NCBI GenBank assembly: GCA_964034945.1
Contig: OZ035960.1
Span: forward strand, 67,972,994 to 68,036,993
Reading direction: 5' to 3'
DNA: 64,000 bases
Origin: Chrysopilus asiliformis
Lineage: Eukaryota; Arthropoda; Insecta; Diptera; Rhagionidae
Part shown: positions 19,740 to 29,484 of the stretch, one piece after another
How positions within the stretch are numbered: position 1 is the first letter of the stretch
How the letters are laid out: the number at the start of each line of letters is the position of its first letter
Position numbers and translations under genes: made by a program
The notes under the pieces: generated by a model
Seen by the model: only the letters and a program-made list of their open reading frames with translations
Told to the model about the DNA's origin: nothing
Databases searched by the model: none

Positions 19740-21370
19740 CGTTGCCAGGAGCAGGTTTTTAGCTATGTAGATTTTCAAAATTCGAAACGGAAGGTCCTGT
19801 AAGGATAATGAAAATATCCTTTTTCCCATTTCTCCCCGGAAAAATTTGCATTATGGGGTTTTTGGGGTCGCTGATCACGGCTCTGCTGTTGGAATTTTAA
19901 AATTCGAAACGGAAGGTCCTGTAAGGATAACGAAAATATCCTTTTTTCCATTTTTACCGGGGAAAATCGGCATTGTGGGGTTTTTGGGATCGCTGATCAC
20001 GAATTCGGTATTAGATTTTCAAAATTCGAAACGGAAGGTCCTGTAAGGATAATGAAAATATCCTTTTTCCCATTTCTCCCCGGAAAAATTTGCATTATGG
20101 GGTTTTTGGGGTCGCTGATCACGAATCCGGTATTAGATTTTCAAAATTCTAAACGGAAGGTCCTATAAGGATAATGAAAATATCCTTTTTCCCATTTCTC
20201 CCCGGAAAAATTTACATTATAGGGTTTTTGGGGTCGCTGATCACGAATCCGGTATTAGATTTTCAAAATTCGAAACGGAAGGTCCTGTAAGGATAATGAA
20301 AATATCCTTTTTCCCATTTCTCCCCGGAAAAATTTGCATTATGGGGTTTTTGGGGTCGCTGATCACGGCTCTGCTGTTGGAATTTTAAAATTCGAAACGG
20401 AAGGTCCTGTAAGGATAACGAAAATATCCTTTTTTCCATTTTTACCGGGGAAAATCGGCATTGTGGGGTCTTTGGGATCGCTGATCACGAATTCGGTATT
20501 AGATTTTCAAAATTCGAAACGGAAGGTCCTGTAAGGATAATGAAAATATCCTTTTTCCCATTTCTCCCCGGAAAAATTTGCATTATGGGGTTTTTGGGGT
20601 CGCTGATCACGAATCCGGTATTAGATTTTCAAAATTCTAAACGGAAGGTCCTATAAGAATAATGAAAATATCCTTTTTCCCATTTCTCCCCGGAAAAATT
20701 TACATTATAGGGTTTTTGGGGTCGCTGATCACGAATCCGGTATTAGATTTTCAAAATTCGAAACGGAAGGTCCTGTAAGGATAATGAAAATATCCTTTTT
20801 CCCATTTCTCCCCGGAAAAATTTGCATTATGGGGTTTTTGGGGTCGCTGATCACGGCTCTGCTGTTGGAATTTTAAAATTCGAAACGGAAGGTCCTGTAA
20901 GGATAACGAAAATATCCTTTTTTCCATTTTTACCGGGGAAAATCGGCATTGTGGGGTTTTTGGGATCGCTGATCACGAATTCGGTATTAGATTTTCAAAA
21001 TTCGAAACGGAAGGTCCTGTAAAGATAAATATCCTTTTTCCCTTTTTTCCCCGGAAAAATCGGAATAAGGGGGTTTTTGGGGTCGCTGATCACGAATCCG
21101 GTATTAGATTTGAAAAATTTGAAACGGAAGTTCCTGAAAGGATAACGCAAATATCCTTTTTCCCCGGAAAGATTGGCATTATGTTTGGGATCGCTGATCA
21201 CGAATCCGGTATTAGATTTAGAAAAATTTGAAACGGGAGGTCCTGTAAGGATAACGCAAATGTCCTTTTTCCCGTTTTTCCCGAAAAAATGGGTATTAAG
21301 GGGTTTTCAGGGTCGCTGATTACGAATCCGGCGTTTCAGTTTCAATAACACTAACGAAAGGTCCTGTAAG
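19740..21370 (+). repeat. 122-bp minisatellite with 488-bp higher-order repeat
   Basis: About 13 units of 122 bp ('ggtcctgtaaggataatg', 'tttttggggtcgctgatcac', 'gaatccggtattagatttt', 'aaattcgaaacggaa'). Four successive distinct units form a 488-bp block repeated nearly identically three times (unit with 'cacggctctgctgttgg' at 19873, 20361 and 20849). Units decay towards the right edge. Small frames inside (GVFGVADHGSAVG, FFPFLPGKI) are by-products. Confidence 0.95.
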
Positions 21371-22734
21371 AATTACGTTGATTTTCAAGTTTTTTTAAGT
21401 TGGTTTTTTGGCATTCTAAATCCATGTGTAAGAAAATGGATGTTGGTATAGATGTATGTATGAGATTAATAGACTCAAAAACTACTGGACCGATTCTCAG
21501 GAGCAGCTTTTTCGCTATCGAAATAGAGCGTAAAGGTCATGCACAACATTGGAACAAAATAAAGTGAATTATAAGGAAAAAAATAACAAAAACCCAAACT
21601 TAAAATTTTTCAAAATATTCATATGGCCAAAAAGTACTCCAGAGGGTTGCTAGAACCCAGTAAGGGATACCCAAGCAGAAAAACAACTGAATTAGCAAAT
21701 AATAGACGGCACTAGGTGCCGGTAAAAAGATTAGAAATGGACTGAGTAGTCCTAGACCAAAAAATGATAAAGGTTCTACCTGAAGATAAGTGATTACGTG
21801 AGTCACCCCCAGTCAGTACTGATCCCTAATTAATTACTTATTACTGATCACTAATTGGGGCTTAATTGCACCCATAATTCCTAGGACTTAATTTATTGTG
21901 TTAATTACCAATAGGATTTACCCAAAAATATCCTTGATTAACTATTTTATAATCGCCATATGTTGCAGGTAAATTTTTAAGTCGGAGCAATAAAATAATG
22001 TTATTAATCTGGGTTTATAATTTCCCTTATCTAAAAATACCAATTAAATTTTTTTTATTGGTTTCTCTTAATAAGTTTTTACCAAAATAAAAAACAATTT
22101 TTAGTCCTCAAATATATTTAAAATAAATAAAACTATAATTTATAATTCAGTCAAAATCAGTTTTGTCTGGTAAAAGAAATAGCTCCAACCATGATTTTAA
22201 TATTGTTTACTGTATTTTCCACGTACATTTCCGCAACATCCCATATGGTTTTTTAGGTGTCAAAATGTGTCTTCTATCAGGTAAAAAAAGGTTTCAGCTT
22301 AACGTCGCTTAGCGGCCATTGTTGATTTTCAACATTTATACAATTTTTTTATGAAAAATTATGTACTTTACAAAATATATCACAACTAAGCCCAAAATCA
22401 ACATATCTGGTTTCTTTTTTCCCCATTTTAAAGCTAATTCTAATAGTTTGTAAGTTTAGGTGGAAATATAAGGAAATGGTAACTTTTTAAAGTTCATAAA
22501 AAATATTGAAAATCAATAAATCTATTTCGAGTTTTAAAAAAAAGTTTAGGTGGAAATATAAGGAAATGGTAACTTTTTAAAGTTCATAAAAATTTTGAAA
22601 ATCAATAAATCTATTTCGAGTTTTGTTTTTGGACATTTGAAGTACCAATATTTGATAAAATATCGAATAAAAACGGTTCTACAGCACCTACAATCTATCG
22701 TTTTGACAAATTTAAAAGTCACATTTTTTAAATT
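21371..22734 (+). other. Helitron left noncoding region
   Basis: No gene. Contains a second head-like phrase ('aaaatggatgttggtataga', about 21436) and sequence shared almost base for base with 40322-41590 and 43761-45030. A 91-bp direct duplication (unit starts 'aagtttaggtggaaatataa', at 22462 and 22544) is present only in this copy. Confidence 0.8.
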
Positions 22735-23095
22735 ATGTCCGCTCACAAGACCTATTGGCCGCATAGTGCCCCGTTTTCCCGACAAAAAATTATAAAAAGG
22801 ACATTTGTGTTATCCTTACAGGACCTTCCGTTTCGAATTTTGAAATTCCAACGCCAGATTCGTAATCAGCGACCCCGAAAACCTCATATTGTCAATTTTT
22901 CCGGAAAAACTTGGAAAAAGGATATTTGCGTTAATCTTACAAGACCTTCCGTTTCGAATTTTTAAAATCTAACATAGCTAAAAATCTGCACCTGGCAGTG
23001 CGCGGATCATCAAAAACCGCATAAAAATCGGTCGAGTAGTTTTTGAGTTTATTAATCTGATATACCTACATACATACCAACATCCATTTTATAGA
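22735..23095 (-). repeat. Inverted copy of the Helitron head and minisatellite
   Basis: On the minus strand this reads as a Helitron head: 'aaaatggatgttggtatg', 'ctcaaaaactactcgaccga', then two 122-bp-type units. Corresponding inverted heads at 41590-41962 and 45030-45400 retain the full terminal motif 'tctatatatataataaaatg'. It faces the direct head at 19605, so the 5' third of the Helitron can form a large stem-loop. Confidence 0.85.
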
Positions 23096-23398
23096 AAAAA
23101 TACTTTCTTTTAATAAAAACTAGGTACAATTTTTGGAATTTTTGTTGTCCATGCGTTGTTTTTGTCGAATACCATCCATACGCTTAGGACTTTTTATAAG
23201 TTTCATTTCCATCTGGGGTATTATCAAACATGTGTTGATCGATTAATCGATTATTAATGACGATTAAATCGAAAGTCGATTGCAGCTTGCTTGGTTTTTC
23301 CAGATTACTTTTTCAACTTTTCGGCAGAAATGGGCGGAGCCACAAACAACATATGATACTAATATACCGATTGTGAAATAACAAAGGCGCTAGGAGGA

Positions 23399-23435
23399 TA
23401 TAAATACTAGAGAACCAAGGAGTAATAAATCAGTT
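23399..23435 (+). promoter_or_regulatory. TATA box and TCAGTT initiator of the Helitron gene
   Basis: TATAAATA at 23399-23406 and TCAGTT at 23430-23435 put the initiator A (23432) 33 bases after the start of the TATA box, the normal insect core-promoter spacing. The same pair is kept at 42268/42299 and 45707/45738. The predicted leader is about 310 nt and contains short upstream ATGs (23678), one of which opens a frame over the 69-bp repeats. Confidence 0.75.
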
Positions 23436-23742
23436 GTTAAAAGTCAGTCGACTAGGTTACAACAAAAAGTAGAAAATTTTGAAAGTCATTTTTGAAGGTG
23501 AAGGAAATTACCTGTAAAAATTGTAGAAGTGAGAAAAGTAACATTGAGCACGGAGAAAAGCAGACAAATAAAAAAAGGTTATAGTGAGAAAGTGAATAAG
23601 AGTAAAAGCAGAAATTGGAACATCAAGGAAATCAGAAAATCAAAGGAAAAAGTAAATAATAAAGATTTTAGTTTTTCATGACAATTAAGGCATCGTCAAC
23701 GAACATTAAGCACTGGAAATTACGTACCGGAAATTATTTGAA

Positions 23743-26700
23743 ATGCCATTCAAAAAATCAAACATGGGAAGATCAACCAGACATACTCGGCAATTGTCAG
23801 CCAATAGATCTGCTGAAACATCTGAAAAGCAAGACGCACGCCAAGAAACTGCGCGGATTAGAGCCTCTACTTCAAGAGCTGCTCAAACATCTGAAGAACG
23901 AGACGCACGTCGGGAAACTGACCGGATCAGAGCCTCTACTTCAAGAGCTGCTCAAACATCTGAAGAACGAGACGCACGTCGGGAAACTGAGCGGATCAGA
24001 GCCTCTACTTCAAGAGCTGCTGAAACATCTGAAGAGCGAAACGCACGTTGGGAAACTGACCGGATCAGAGCCTCTACTTCAAGAGCTGCTGAAACATCTG
24101 AAAAGCAAGACGCACGCCAAGAAACTGAGCGGATCAGAGCCTCTACTTCAAGAGCTGCTCAAACATCTGAAGAACGAGACGCACGTCGGGAAACTGACCG
24201 GATCAGAGCCTCTACTTCAAGAGCTGCTGAAACATCTGAAGAGCGGGACGCGCGCCGGGAAACTGAACGCTCACGGCGCAGTCAATCAAGAACAAGAATC
24301 GATCTCAAGAAAGCGGCGTTCAATTACGATAAAGACTACGATTACAGTAGTAATCGCCATGTTGTCATTGGTAAAATGACTAATTTGTGCTCTCATTGTG
24401 GCGCTAAGAAATTTCAAAGAGAAACGCCTGGCATGTGTTGCTCCAATGGCAAAGTCAATTTGCCACCACTGGCTGAGCCACCAGACACACTTTTAACTTA
24501 TGTGGATGGAGGTAATCGGGAGTCCAAACACTTTCTACAGCATATTCGGAAATACAACTCATGCTTTCAAATGACATCGTTTGGAGCGACGAATATTGTG
24601 AAATATGGTAATTTCATGCCTACATTCAAAGTCCAAGGACAAGTGTATCATCAGATTGGTTCACTTCTTCCTGCGCCCGAAGAAGATGCACAATTTTTGC
24701 AAATATATTTCATGGACAATGTCGAGGAAGAGATTGATCGACGATGTGCATTTAGTGTAACAACAGATCGGAAAATTATTGCTGAATTGCGAGCATTATT
24801 CCACGAGCACAACTGTTTGGTCCGAGATTTCAAATCCGCATTAGAAAATGTAAGAGCAGATGACTTTAAAGTAATTATCAGGGCAGATAAAACGCCATTG
24901 AATGAGCATGAAAGACGCTTCAATGCTCCAACGGTCCCTGAAGTAGCAGCTGTAATTGTCGGAACAGAGATTAACCGGCGAGATATTGTTATAAGCAGAC
25001 GAGATCAAACCAAGCAACGTGTTGCTGAAACACACCGATCGTACGATGCACTTCAATATCCAATACTGTTTCCGCGTGGAGAAGACGGATATCATCTCGA
25101 ATTGTATCAAACCCATCCCGTCACAGGTGCTACGACAACGAAAAAAATCAGTTGTATGGATTTTTATGCATATCGCATCATGATTCGAGCACAACAATCT
25201 AACCACATCCTGAAGTGTCGTCAACTTTTCCAACAATTCATCGTTGATATGTACGCTAAAGTCGAAAGCGAAAGACTGAATTACATTCGTTACAATCAAT
25301 CGAAACTTCGAGTCGAACAGTATATTCATTTACGAGATGCTATTGCGAATGATGGAACAGTTACTGACATTGGACAAAAGGTTATACTTCCGGCTTCGTA
25401 TACTGGAAGTCCAAGACACATGCACGAATATGCTCAGGATGCTCTGACATATGTTCGCAAGTATGGACGTCCAGATCTTTTCATCACGTTCACATGCAAT
25501 CCATCTTGGACCGAAATCAAAGATTTACTTCTGCCTGGCCAGCAACCATCCCATCGGCATGACCTCACAGCGAGAGTTTTCAAACAAAAATTGATACATT
25601 TTATCGATCTCATCACTAACAGCCATATATACGGAGAAACTCGCTGCTGGATGTATTCGATTGAATGGCAGAAAAGAGGTTTACCACATGCCCATATCTT
25701 AATTTGGTTGGTTGAAAAAATTCTTCCTACTCAAATTGACGATATCATTACTGCTGAGCTGCCCGATCCGGAAGAAGATCCAGAATTATTTAAAATCGTG
25801 AAAAAACATATGATTCACGGACCATGTGGACCACACAACCCTCATTCGCCATGCATGAAAGATGGAAAATGCACCAAAAATTATCCACGTCAGATGCTCC
25901 AAGAAACGCAAACTGGTGGCGATGGTTATCCGCTGTACAGACGACGAAAACCAGATGATGGGGGACACACAGCAACTATAAAAATCAATAACGTTGATTT
26001 TGAAATTGATAATCAATGGATTGTGCCATACTCTCCTATTCTTTCCAAATCATTCAATGCACATATTAACGTGGAGGCCTGCAATTCGGTTAAATCTATT
26101 AAATACATATGTAAATATGTTAATAAAGGCAGCGATATGGCAGTTTTCGGACTTGCGAATCCCAACGCACCCGTCAATGAAGTGGAACAATTCCAAATGG
26201 GACGTTATATTAGCAGTAATGAAGCTGTATGGAGAAACCTAGGTTTCGACATTCATGAACGTTTTCCTGCTGTCATCCATCTCAGTGTTCACTTGGAAAA
26301 CGGTCAACGAGTCTACTTCACGGAAGAGAATGCACCCCAGAGAGCTGCAGATCCACCAAACACAACATTGACCGCTTTTTTCCAATTGTGTGCAACTGAC
26401 GAATTCGCAAAAACGTTGCTATATCACGAAGTTCCCAACTATTACACTTGGAATCAATCGACGAAGATATTTTGCAGAAGAAAACGAGGCGCCAGGCATT
26501 CTTCGATAGCTGGCATATTTTCTACTGCCACATTGGGACGAGTATATACTGTTCATCCAAATAATGCTGAATGCTACTATTTGCGAATGCTGCTTCACGT
26601 GGTCAAAGGACCAACATCGTTTCAAGCAATCAAAACCATTGATGGTCAAGTGTGTCAGACATACAGAGAAGCATGTTTCAAACTTGGTTTGCTTGAAAAT

Positions 26701-28461
26701 GATCAACATTGGGACAATACATTGACAGAAGCATCTGAAACACGTAATGCTCATCAAATACGAACTCTGTTCTCCATAATTTTGACAACCTGTGCGCCTT
26801 CTGGTCCCAAAGATCTATGGGAAAAACACAAAGAGAGTATAAGCGAAGACATACTTCTCCGAGCACGCAGAAACAACCCCGGTCTAGATGTACAGTATTC
26901 GGAAGACATTTTCAATGAAGCACTGATATCACTTGAGGATATGTGTATGTCGATTAACAACAAAATCTTCAATCAGCTTGGACTATTTTCACCGGTACGT
27001 GACAGAAACGATGTTGTCGATAGAGACGTATTGCGAGAAAAACAATATGACGTCGATGCGCTACAGGTTTATGTTGAGGCTCAGAAAAGGCGCTTAACAA
27101 ACGATCAACGACTCGCGTACGACACAGTTATGGAGCATGTACGAGGCGGAAATGGTGGACTTCTTTTTCTTGGTGCACCAGGAGGCACAGGAAAAACATT
27201 TCTTCTCAATTTGATACTCGCCGAAATTCGAATGAAGCATGAGATTGCTCTGGCTGTGGCATCATCTGGGATTGCAGCAACGCTACTTGATGGAGGACGC
27301 ACGGCGCATTCGGCTCTCAAGCTACCATTGAATTTAAATCTAGCTGCAGATCCTCTTTGCAACATTGGAAAAACATCTGGGATGGCAACTGTATTGAAAA
27401 CATGCCAAATCATTATTTGGGATGAATGTACCATGGCCCATAAAAAAGGGCTTGAAGCACTTGATCGTACTCTTCGAGATTTCCGAAGCGATCAACGTCA
27501 AATGGGGGGAGCTCTAATATTGCTCGCCGGTGATTTCCGTCAAACTTTGCCCGTCATTCCAAGATCAACTCCAGCAGACGAGCTGAACGCATGTCTGAAG
27601 AATTCGGCTCTCTGGCGACATGTGAAGAAAATTACACTGTCGACCAATATGCGTGTACATTTATTTGGAGATGTTTCTGCACAAACATTTGCCAAGCAAC
27701 TTTTGGATATGGGCGACGGCAAACTTCCAGTTATTCCTGAAACAAAGGAGATATCGTTCCCACTGAACTTCTGTCAACTTCAGTCATCAATTGAAGATCT
27801 TGAAAATAAGGTTTTCCCGAACATCGCCAACAATTTCAGGAATCACGATTGGCTATGCGAGCGAGCTATCTTAGCTCCAAAGAATGATGACGTCAATCGA
27901 ATTAATAATAACATTCAATTAAAAATTCCTGGTACGGTTACGAAATACAAATCCATTGACACAGTTACAGAAGAGGATCAAGCTGTTAATTATCCAGTAG
28001 AATTTCTCAATTCATTGGAGCCTGCTGGAATGCCACCGCACATATTGACATTGAAAGTTGGCTCACCAATTATGCTCCTTCGGAATCTCAACACGCCAAA
28101 GTTGTGCAACGGAACTAGACTTTCCGTTAAAAAACTGATGCCGAATGTAATTGAAGCAACAATTATTAACGGCAAATGTAAAGGAGAAGATGTGCTGATT
28201 CCGCGCATTCCAATGATTCCCACTGATTTGCCCTTCTCATTTAAACGACTACAGTTTCCTGTGCGTCTTGCTTTCGCGATGACAATCAACAAAGCTCAAG
28301 GGCAGTCACTGCGCGTTGCCGGACTAAATTTAGAAAAACCATGTTTTTCGCATGGTCAACTATATGTTGCTTGCTCCAGAGTAGGAACTCCAAAAGCTCT
28401 GTACATCTATGCACCAAATCAGAAAACCAAAAATATTGTTTATCCCCTCGCGTTACGCTAA
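23743..28461 (+). CDS. Helitron Rep/helicase, uninterrupted, 1572 aa
   Basis: Rolling-circle transposase of the Helitron. Residues about 20-190: seven 23-residue Arg/Glu-rich repeats (ETSEERDARRETDRIRAS type). About 212-245: cysteine cluster CSHCGAKKF...CC. About 300-900: Helitron_like_N and Rep, with HUH motif 'GLPHAHILIWL' (His 649 and 651) and the two-tyrosine motif 'YICKYVNK' (Tyr 788 and 792). About 1120-1572: PIF1-type SF1B helicase with Walker A 'GAPGGTGKT' (1144), Walker B 'WDECTM' (1226), 'LAGDFRQTLPV' (1261), 'AMTINKAQGQSL' (1513) and 'SHGQLYVACSR' (1536). All catalytic residues are present and there is no stop. The start chosen is the ATG at 23743, which opens the whole frame. It may still be active. 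Confidence 0.96.
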   Translation: MPFKKSNMGRSTRHTRQLSANRSAETSEKQDARQETARIRASTSRAAQTSEERDARRETDRIRASTSRAAQTSEERDARRETERIRASTSRAAETSEERNARWETDRIRASTSRAAETSEKQDARQETERIRASTSRAAQTSEERDARRETDRIRASTSRAAETSEERDARRETERSRRSQSRTRIDLKKAAFNYDKDYDYSSNRHVVIGKMTNLCSHCGAKKFQRETPGMCCSNGKVNLPPLAEPPDTLLTYVDGGNRESKHFLQHIRKYNSCFQMTSFGATNIVKYGNFMPTFKVQGQVYHQIGSLLPAPEEDAQFLQIYFMDNVEEEIDRRCAFSVTTDRKIIAELRALFHEHNCLVRDFKSALENVRADDFKVIIRADKTPLNEHERRFNAPTVPEVAAVIVGTEINRRDIVISRRDQTKQRVAETHRSYDALQYPILFPRGEDGYHLELYQTHPVTGATTTKKISCMDFYAYRIMIRAQQSNHILKCRQLFQQFIVDMYAKVESERLNYIRYNQSKLRVEQYIHLRDAIANDGTVTDIGQKVILPASYTGSPRHMHEYAQDALTYVRKYGRPDLFITFTCNPSWTEIKDLLLPGQQPSHRHDLTARVFKQKLIHFIDLITNSHIYGETRCWMYSIEWQKRGLPHAHILIWLVEKILPTQIDDIITAELPDPEEDPELFKIVKKHMIHGPCGPHNPHSPCMKDGKCTKNYPRQMLQETQTGGDGYPLYRRRKPDDGGHTATIKINNVDFEIDNQWIVPYSPILSKSFNAHINVEACNSVKSIKYICKYVNKGSDMAVFGLANPNAPVNEVEQFQMGRYISSNEAVWRNLGFDIHERFPAVIHLSVHLENGQRVYFTEENAPQRAADPPNTTLTAFFQLCATDEFAKTLLYHEVPNYYTWNQSTKIFCRRKRGARHSSIAGIFSTATLGRVYTVHPNNAECYYLRMLLHVVKGPTSFQAIKTIDGQVCQTYREACFKLGLLENDQHWDNTLTEASETRNAHQIRTLFSIILTTCAPSGPKDLWEKHKESISEDILLRARRNNPGLDVQYSEDIFNEALISLEDMCMSINNKIFNQLGLFSPVRDRNDVVDRDVLREKQYDVDALQVYVEAQKRRLTNDQRLAYDTVMEHVRGGNGGLLFLGAPGGTGKTFLLNLILAEIRMKHEIALAVASSGIAATLLDGGRTAHSALKLPLNLNLAADPLCNIGKTSGMATVLKTCQIIIWDECTMAHKKGLEALDRTLRDFRSDQRQMGGALILLAGDFRQTLPVIPRSTPADELNACLKNSALWRHVKKITLSTNMRVHLFGDVSAQTFAKQLLDMGDGKLPVIPETKEISFPLNFCQLQSSIEDLENKVFPNIANNFRNHDWLCERAILAPKNDDVNRINNNIQLKIPGTVTKYKSIDTVTEEDQAVNYPVEFLNSLEPAGMPPHILTLKVGSPIMLLRNLNTPKLCNGTRLSVKKLMPNVIEATIINGKCKGEDVLIPRIPMIPTDLPFSFKRLQFPVRLAFAMTINKAQGQSLRVAGLNLEKPCFSHGQLYVACSRVGTPKALYIYAPNQKTKNIVYPLALR
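23830..24270 (+). repeat. 69-bp coding minisatellite open in two frames
   Basis: Six full 69-bp units plus a partial. In the Rep frame they give RRETDRIRASTSRAAQTSEERDA; in another frame they are also open and give LLKHLKNETHVGKLTGSEPLLQE (233-codon frame from 23678). Unit number differs between copies: six here, about ten in 42673-43375 and about twelve in 46112-46950. Confidence 0.9.
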
Positions 28462-28586
28462 ATGTTAGCATTAGTTAAAATTATTTTAAGTTGGTACAAT
28501 TATATAGCGTCTGGAATAGTCAAAAATATTGTTAATTCAAGTTAATTATTTAAAAAAATGTATATAGTTCATCATCAATTTATACC

Positions 28587-28592
28587 AATAAA
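28587..28592 (+). terminator. AATAAA polyadenylation signal of the Helitron gene
   Basis: AATAAA 126 bases after the Rep/helicase stop; the same signal lies at the corresponding place after the Tigger insertion in copy 2 (about 55020). Confidence 0.6.
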
Positions 28593-28728
28593 AATAATAG
28601 ATTCTCATCTGTATGAGCCATCTTTCATTCTCCCACATTTTCCTACAACGAATTATAGATTCTAGATTACATACAAATCATCCATGTTTATTTTTACATC
28701 GGTAAATAAGTATACACAGGCAGGACAA

Positions 28729-29096
28729 TCTATATATATATAAAAATTAATGTTTGTCTGTCTATATATCTGTCTGTGTATGTATGTCTGTGTATGTCTG
28801 TCTGTGTATGTCTGTCTGTTTATCTGTCTGTATGTAATGTCTGTCTGTATGTCTGTATGTATGTCTGTACGATATTACTAAACTCAAAAACTACTGGACC
28901 GATTTTTACGCGGTTCTTTGCAAAATGATGTGTGTTGTCAGGAGCAAGGTTTTAGCTATGTTAAATTTTCAAAATTCTAAACGGAAGGTCCTGTAAGGAT
29001 ACCATTTTTTTCCAAAACTTTTTAAGTTATTTATGGTTTTTTGGCATTCTAAAATTCATACAAAAAACTTTTAGCTGCCAACGTAGGGTCTGCTAG
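28729..29096 (+). mobile_element. Short Helitron-like module forming the 3' end
   Basis: Begins, after A, with 'tctatatatatataaaaatt', a GTCTGTCT run and the same 'actactggaccgatttttac' phrase as the full head, and ends CTAG before T. It thus looks like a complete 368-bp nonautonomous Helitron sitting flush with the 3' end of the large one. The same arrangement is at 55164-55548 in copy 2. Confidence 0.75.
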
Positions 29097-29473
29097 TTAA
29101 TTCTATTTGCGAACGCCCAAGTACCCTCGTTAGGTAATTGGTACATAACGTGCATTTCGTTTACGATAGTTAGGTAGGGTTTGGTAGAAAGCAGTTTCTG
29201 TTTAACTAGCTTTATGAACGCATCGACCGAGATTATGTTGCTGCCTTCTAACATTTCTAAAGCGCGTCCGCGAATTCTAGTAAGGAGGAGTGAACATACG
29301 GTTAGCTCCTCATTTTCCGATATGCACGACTTTACACTTTCACAACACCGTACAAATGTTTTCACATTGCCCTCTAAATGAGGGCCTTTTTCTCCCGTTA
29401 AAATTGGGATGTTGTTAAAGACTAAGATACTTAACTTAGAATAATCTAGTGACATGATTGTTGACTTCCGTTT
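29097..29473 (-). pseudogene. LTR-retrotransposon gag, central remnant
   Basis: Minus frame with 'NIPILTGEKGPHLEGNVKTF', 'LLLTRIRGRALEML' and 'YQLPNEGTWAFANRI': Gag capsid-type protein of a Ty3/gypsy-like element. Bounded by the Helitron at 29097 and by the LINE at 29485 (with its duplication 29474-29484). Its frame joins 32677 upstream when the LINE is removed and 19604 downstream when the Helitron is removed. Confidence 0.8.
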
Positions 29474-29484
29474 TTCTACTTTAG

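Larger units (their letters stand above)
19605..29096 (+). mobile_element. Complete autonomous Helitron, copy 1 (9,492 bp)
   Basis: Starts TCTATATATATAAAAATGG after A (19604) and ends TCTGCTAG before T (29097), matching the Helitron rule (5' TC, 3' CTRR, A/T insertion, no duplication). Removing it restores the reading frame of the gag gene it interrupts, fixing both ends to the base. Order: GTCT-rich head, 122-bp minisatellite array, 1.3 kb unique noncoding, inverted head copy (22735-23095), promoter, Rep/helicase gene (23743-28461), polyA signal, and a 368-bp Helitron-like module carrying the 3' end. A classical 3' hairpin is weak: only TAGC/GCTA pair around the end. Confidence 0.95.

Noticed and set aside
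19846..21201. Repeated small proteins (GVFGVADHGSAVG, FFPFLPGKIGIVGFLGS)
   Set aside because: Translations of the 122-bp minisatellite; frames shift between copies and no start or stop is conserved as for a gene.
19740..21370. CRISPR-like regular repeats
   Set aside because: Units are tandem 122-bp copies without unique spacers, in a eukaryotic transposon.
24651..28471. Minus-strand frames of 60-160 codons within the Helitron gene
   Set aside because: Shadows of the plus-strand Rep/helicase coding sequence; the same in 47358-51159.
28741..28870. GTCTGTCT runs as telomeric repeats
   Set aside because: Not an arthropod telomere motif; each run sits at a fixed place in a Helitron-type head.
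29091..29096. Strong 3' hairpin for Helitron copy 1
   Set aside because: Only a four-base TAGC/GCTA pairing surrounds the end; further pairing is poor, so no hairpin was annotated there.
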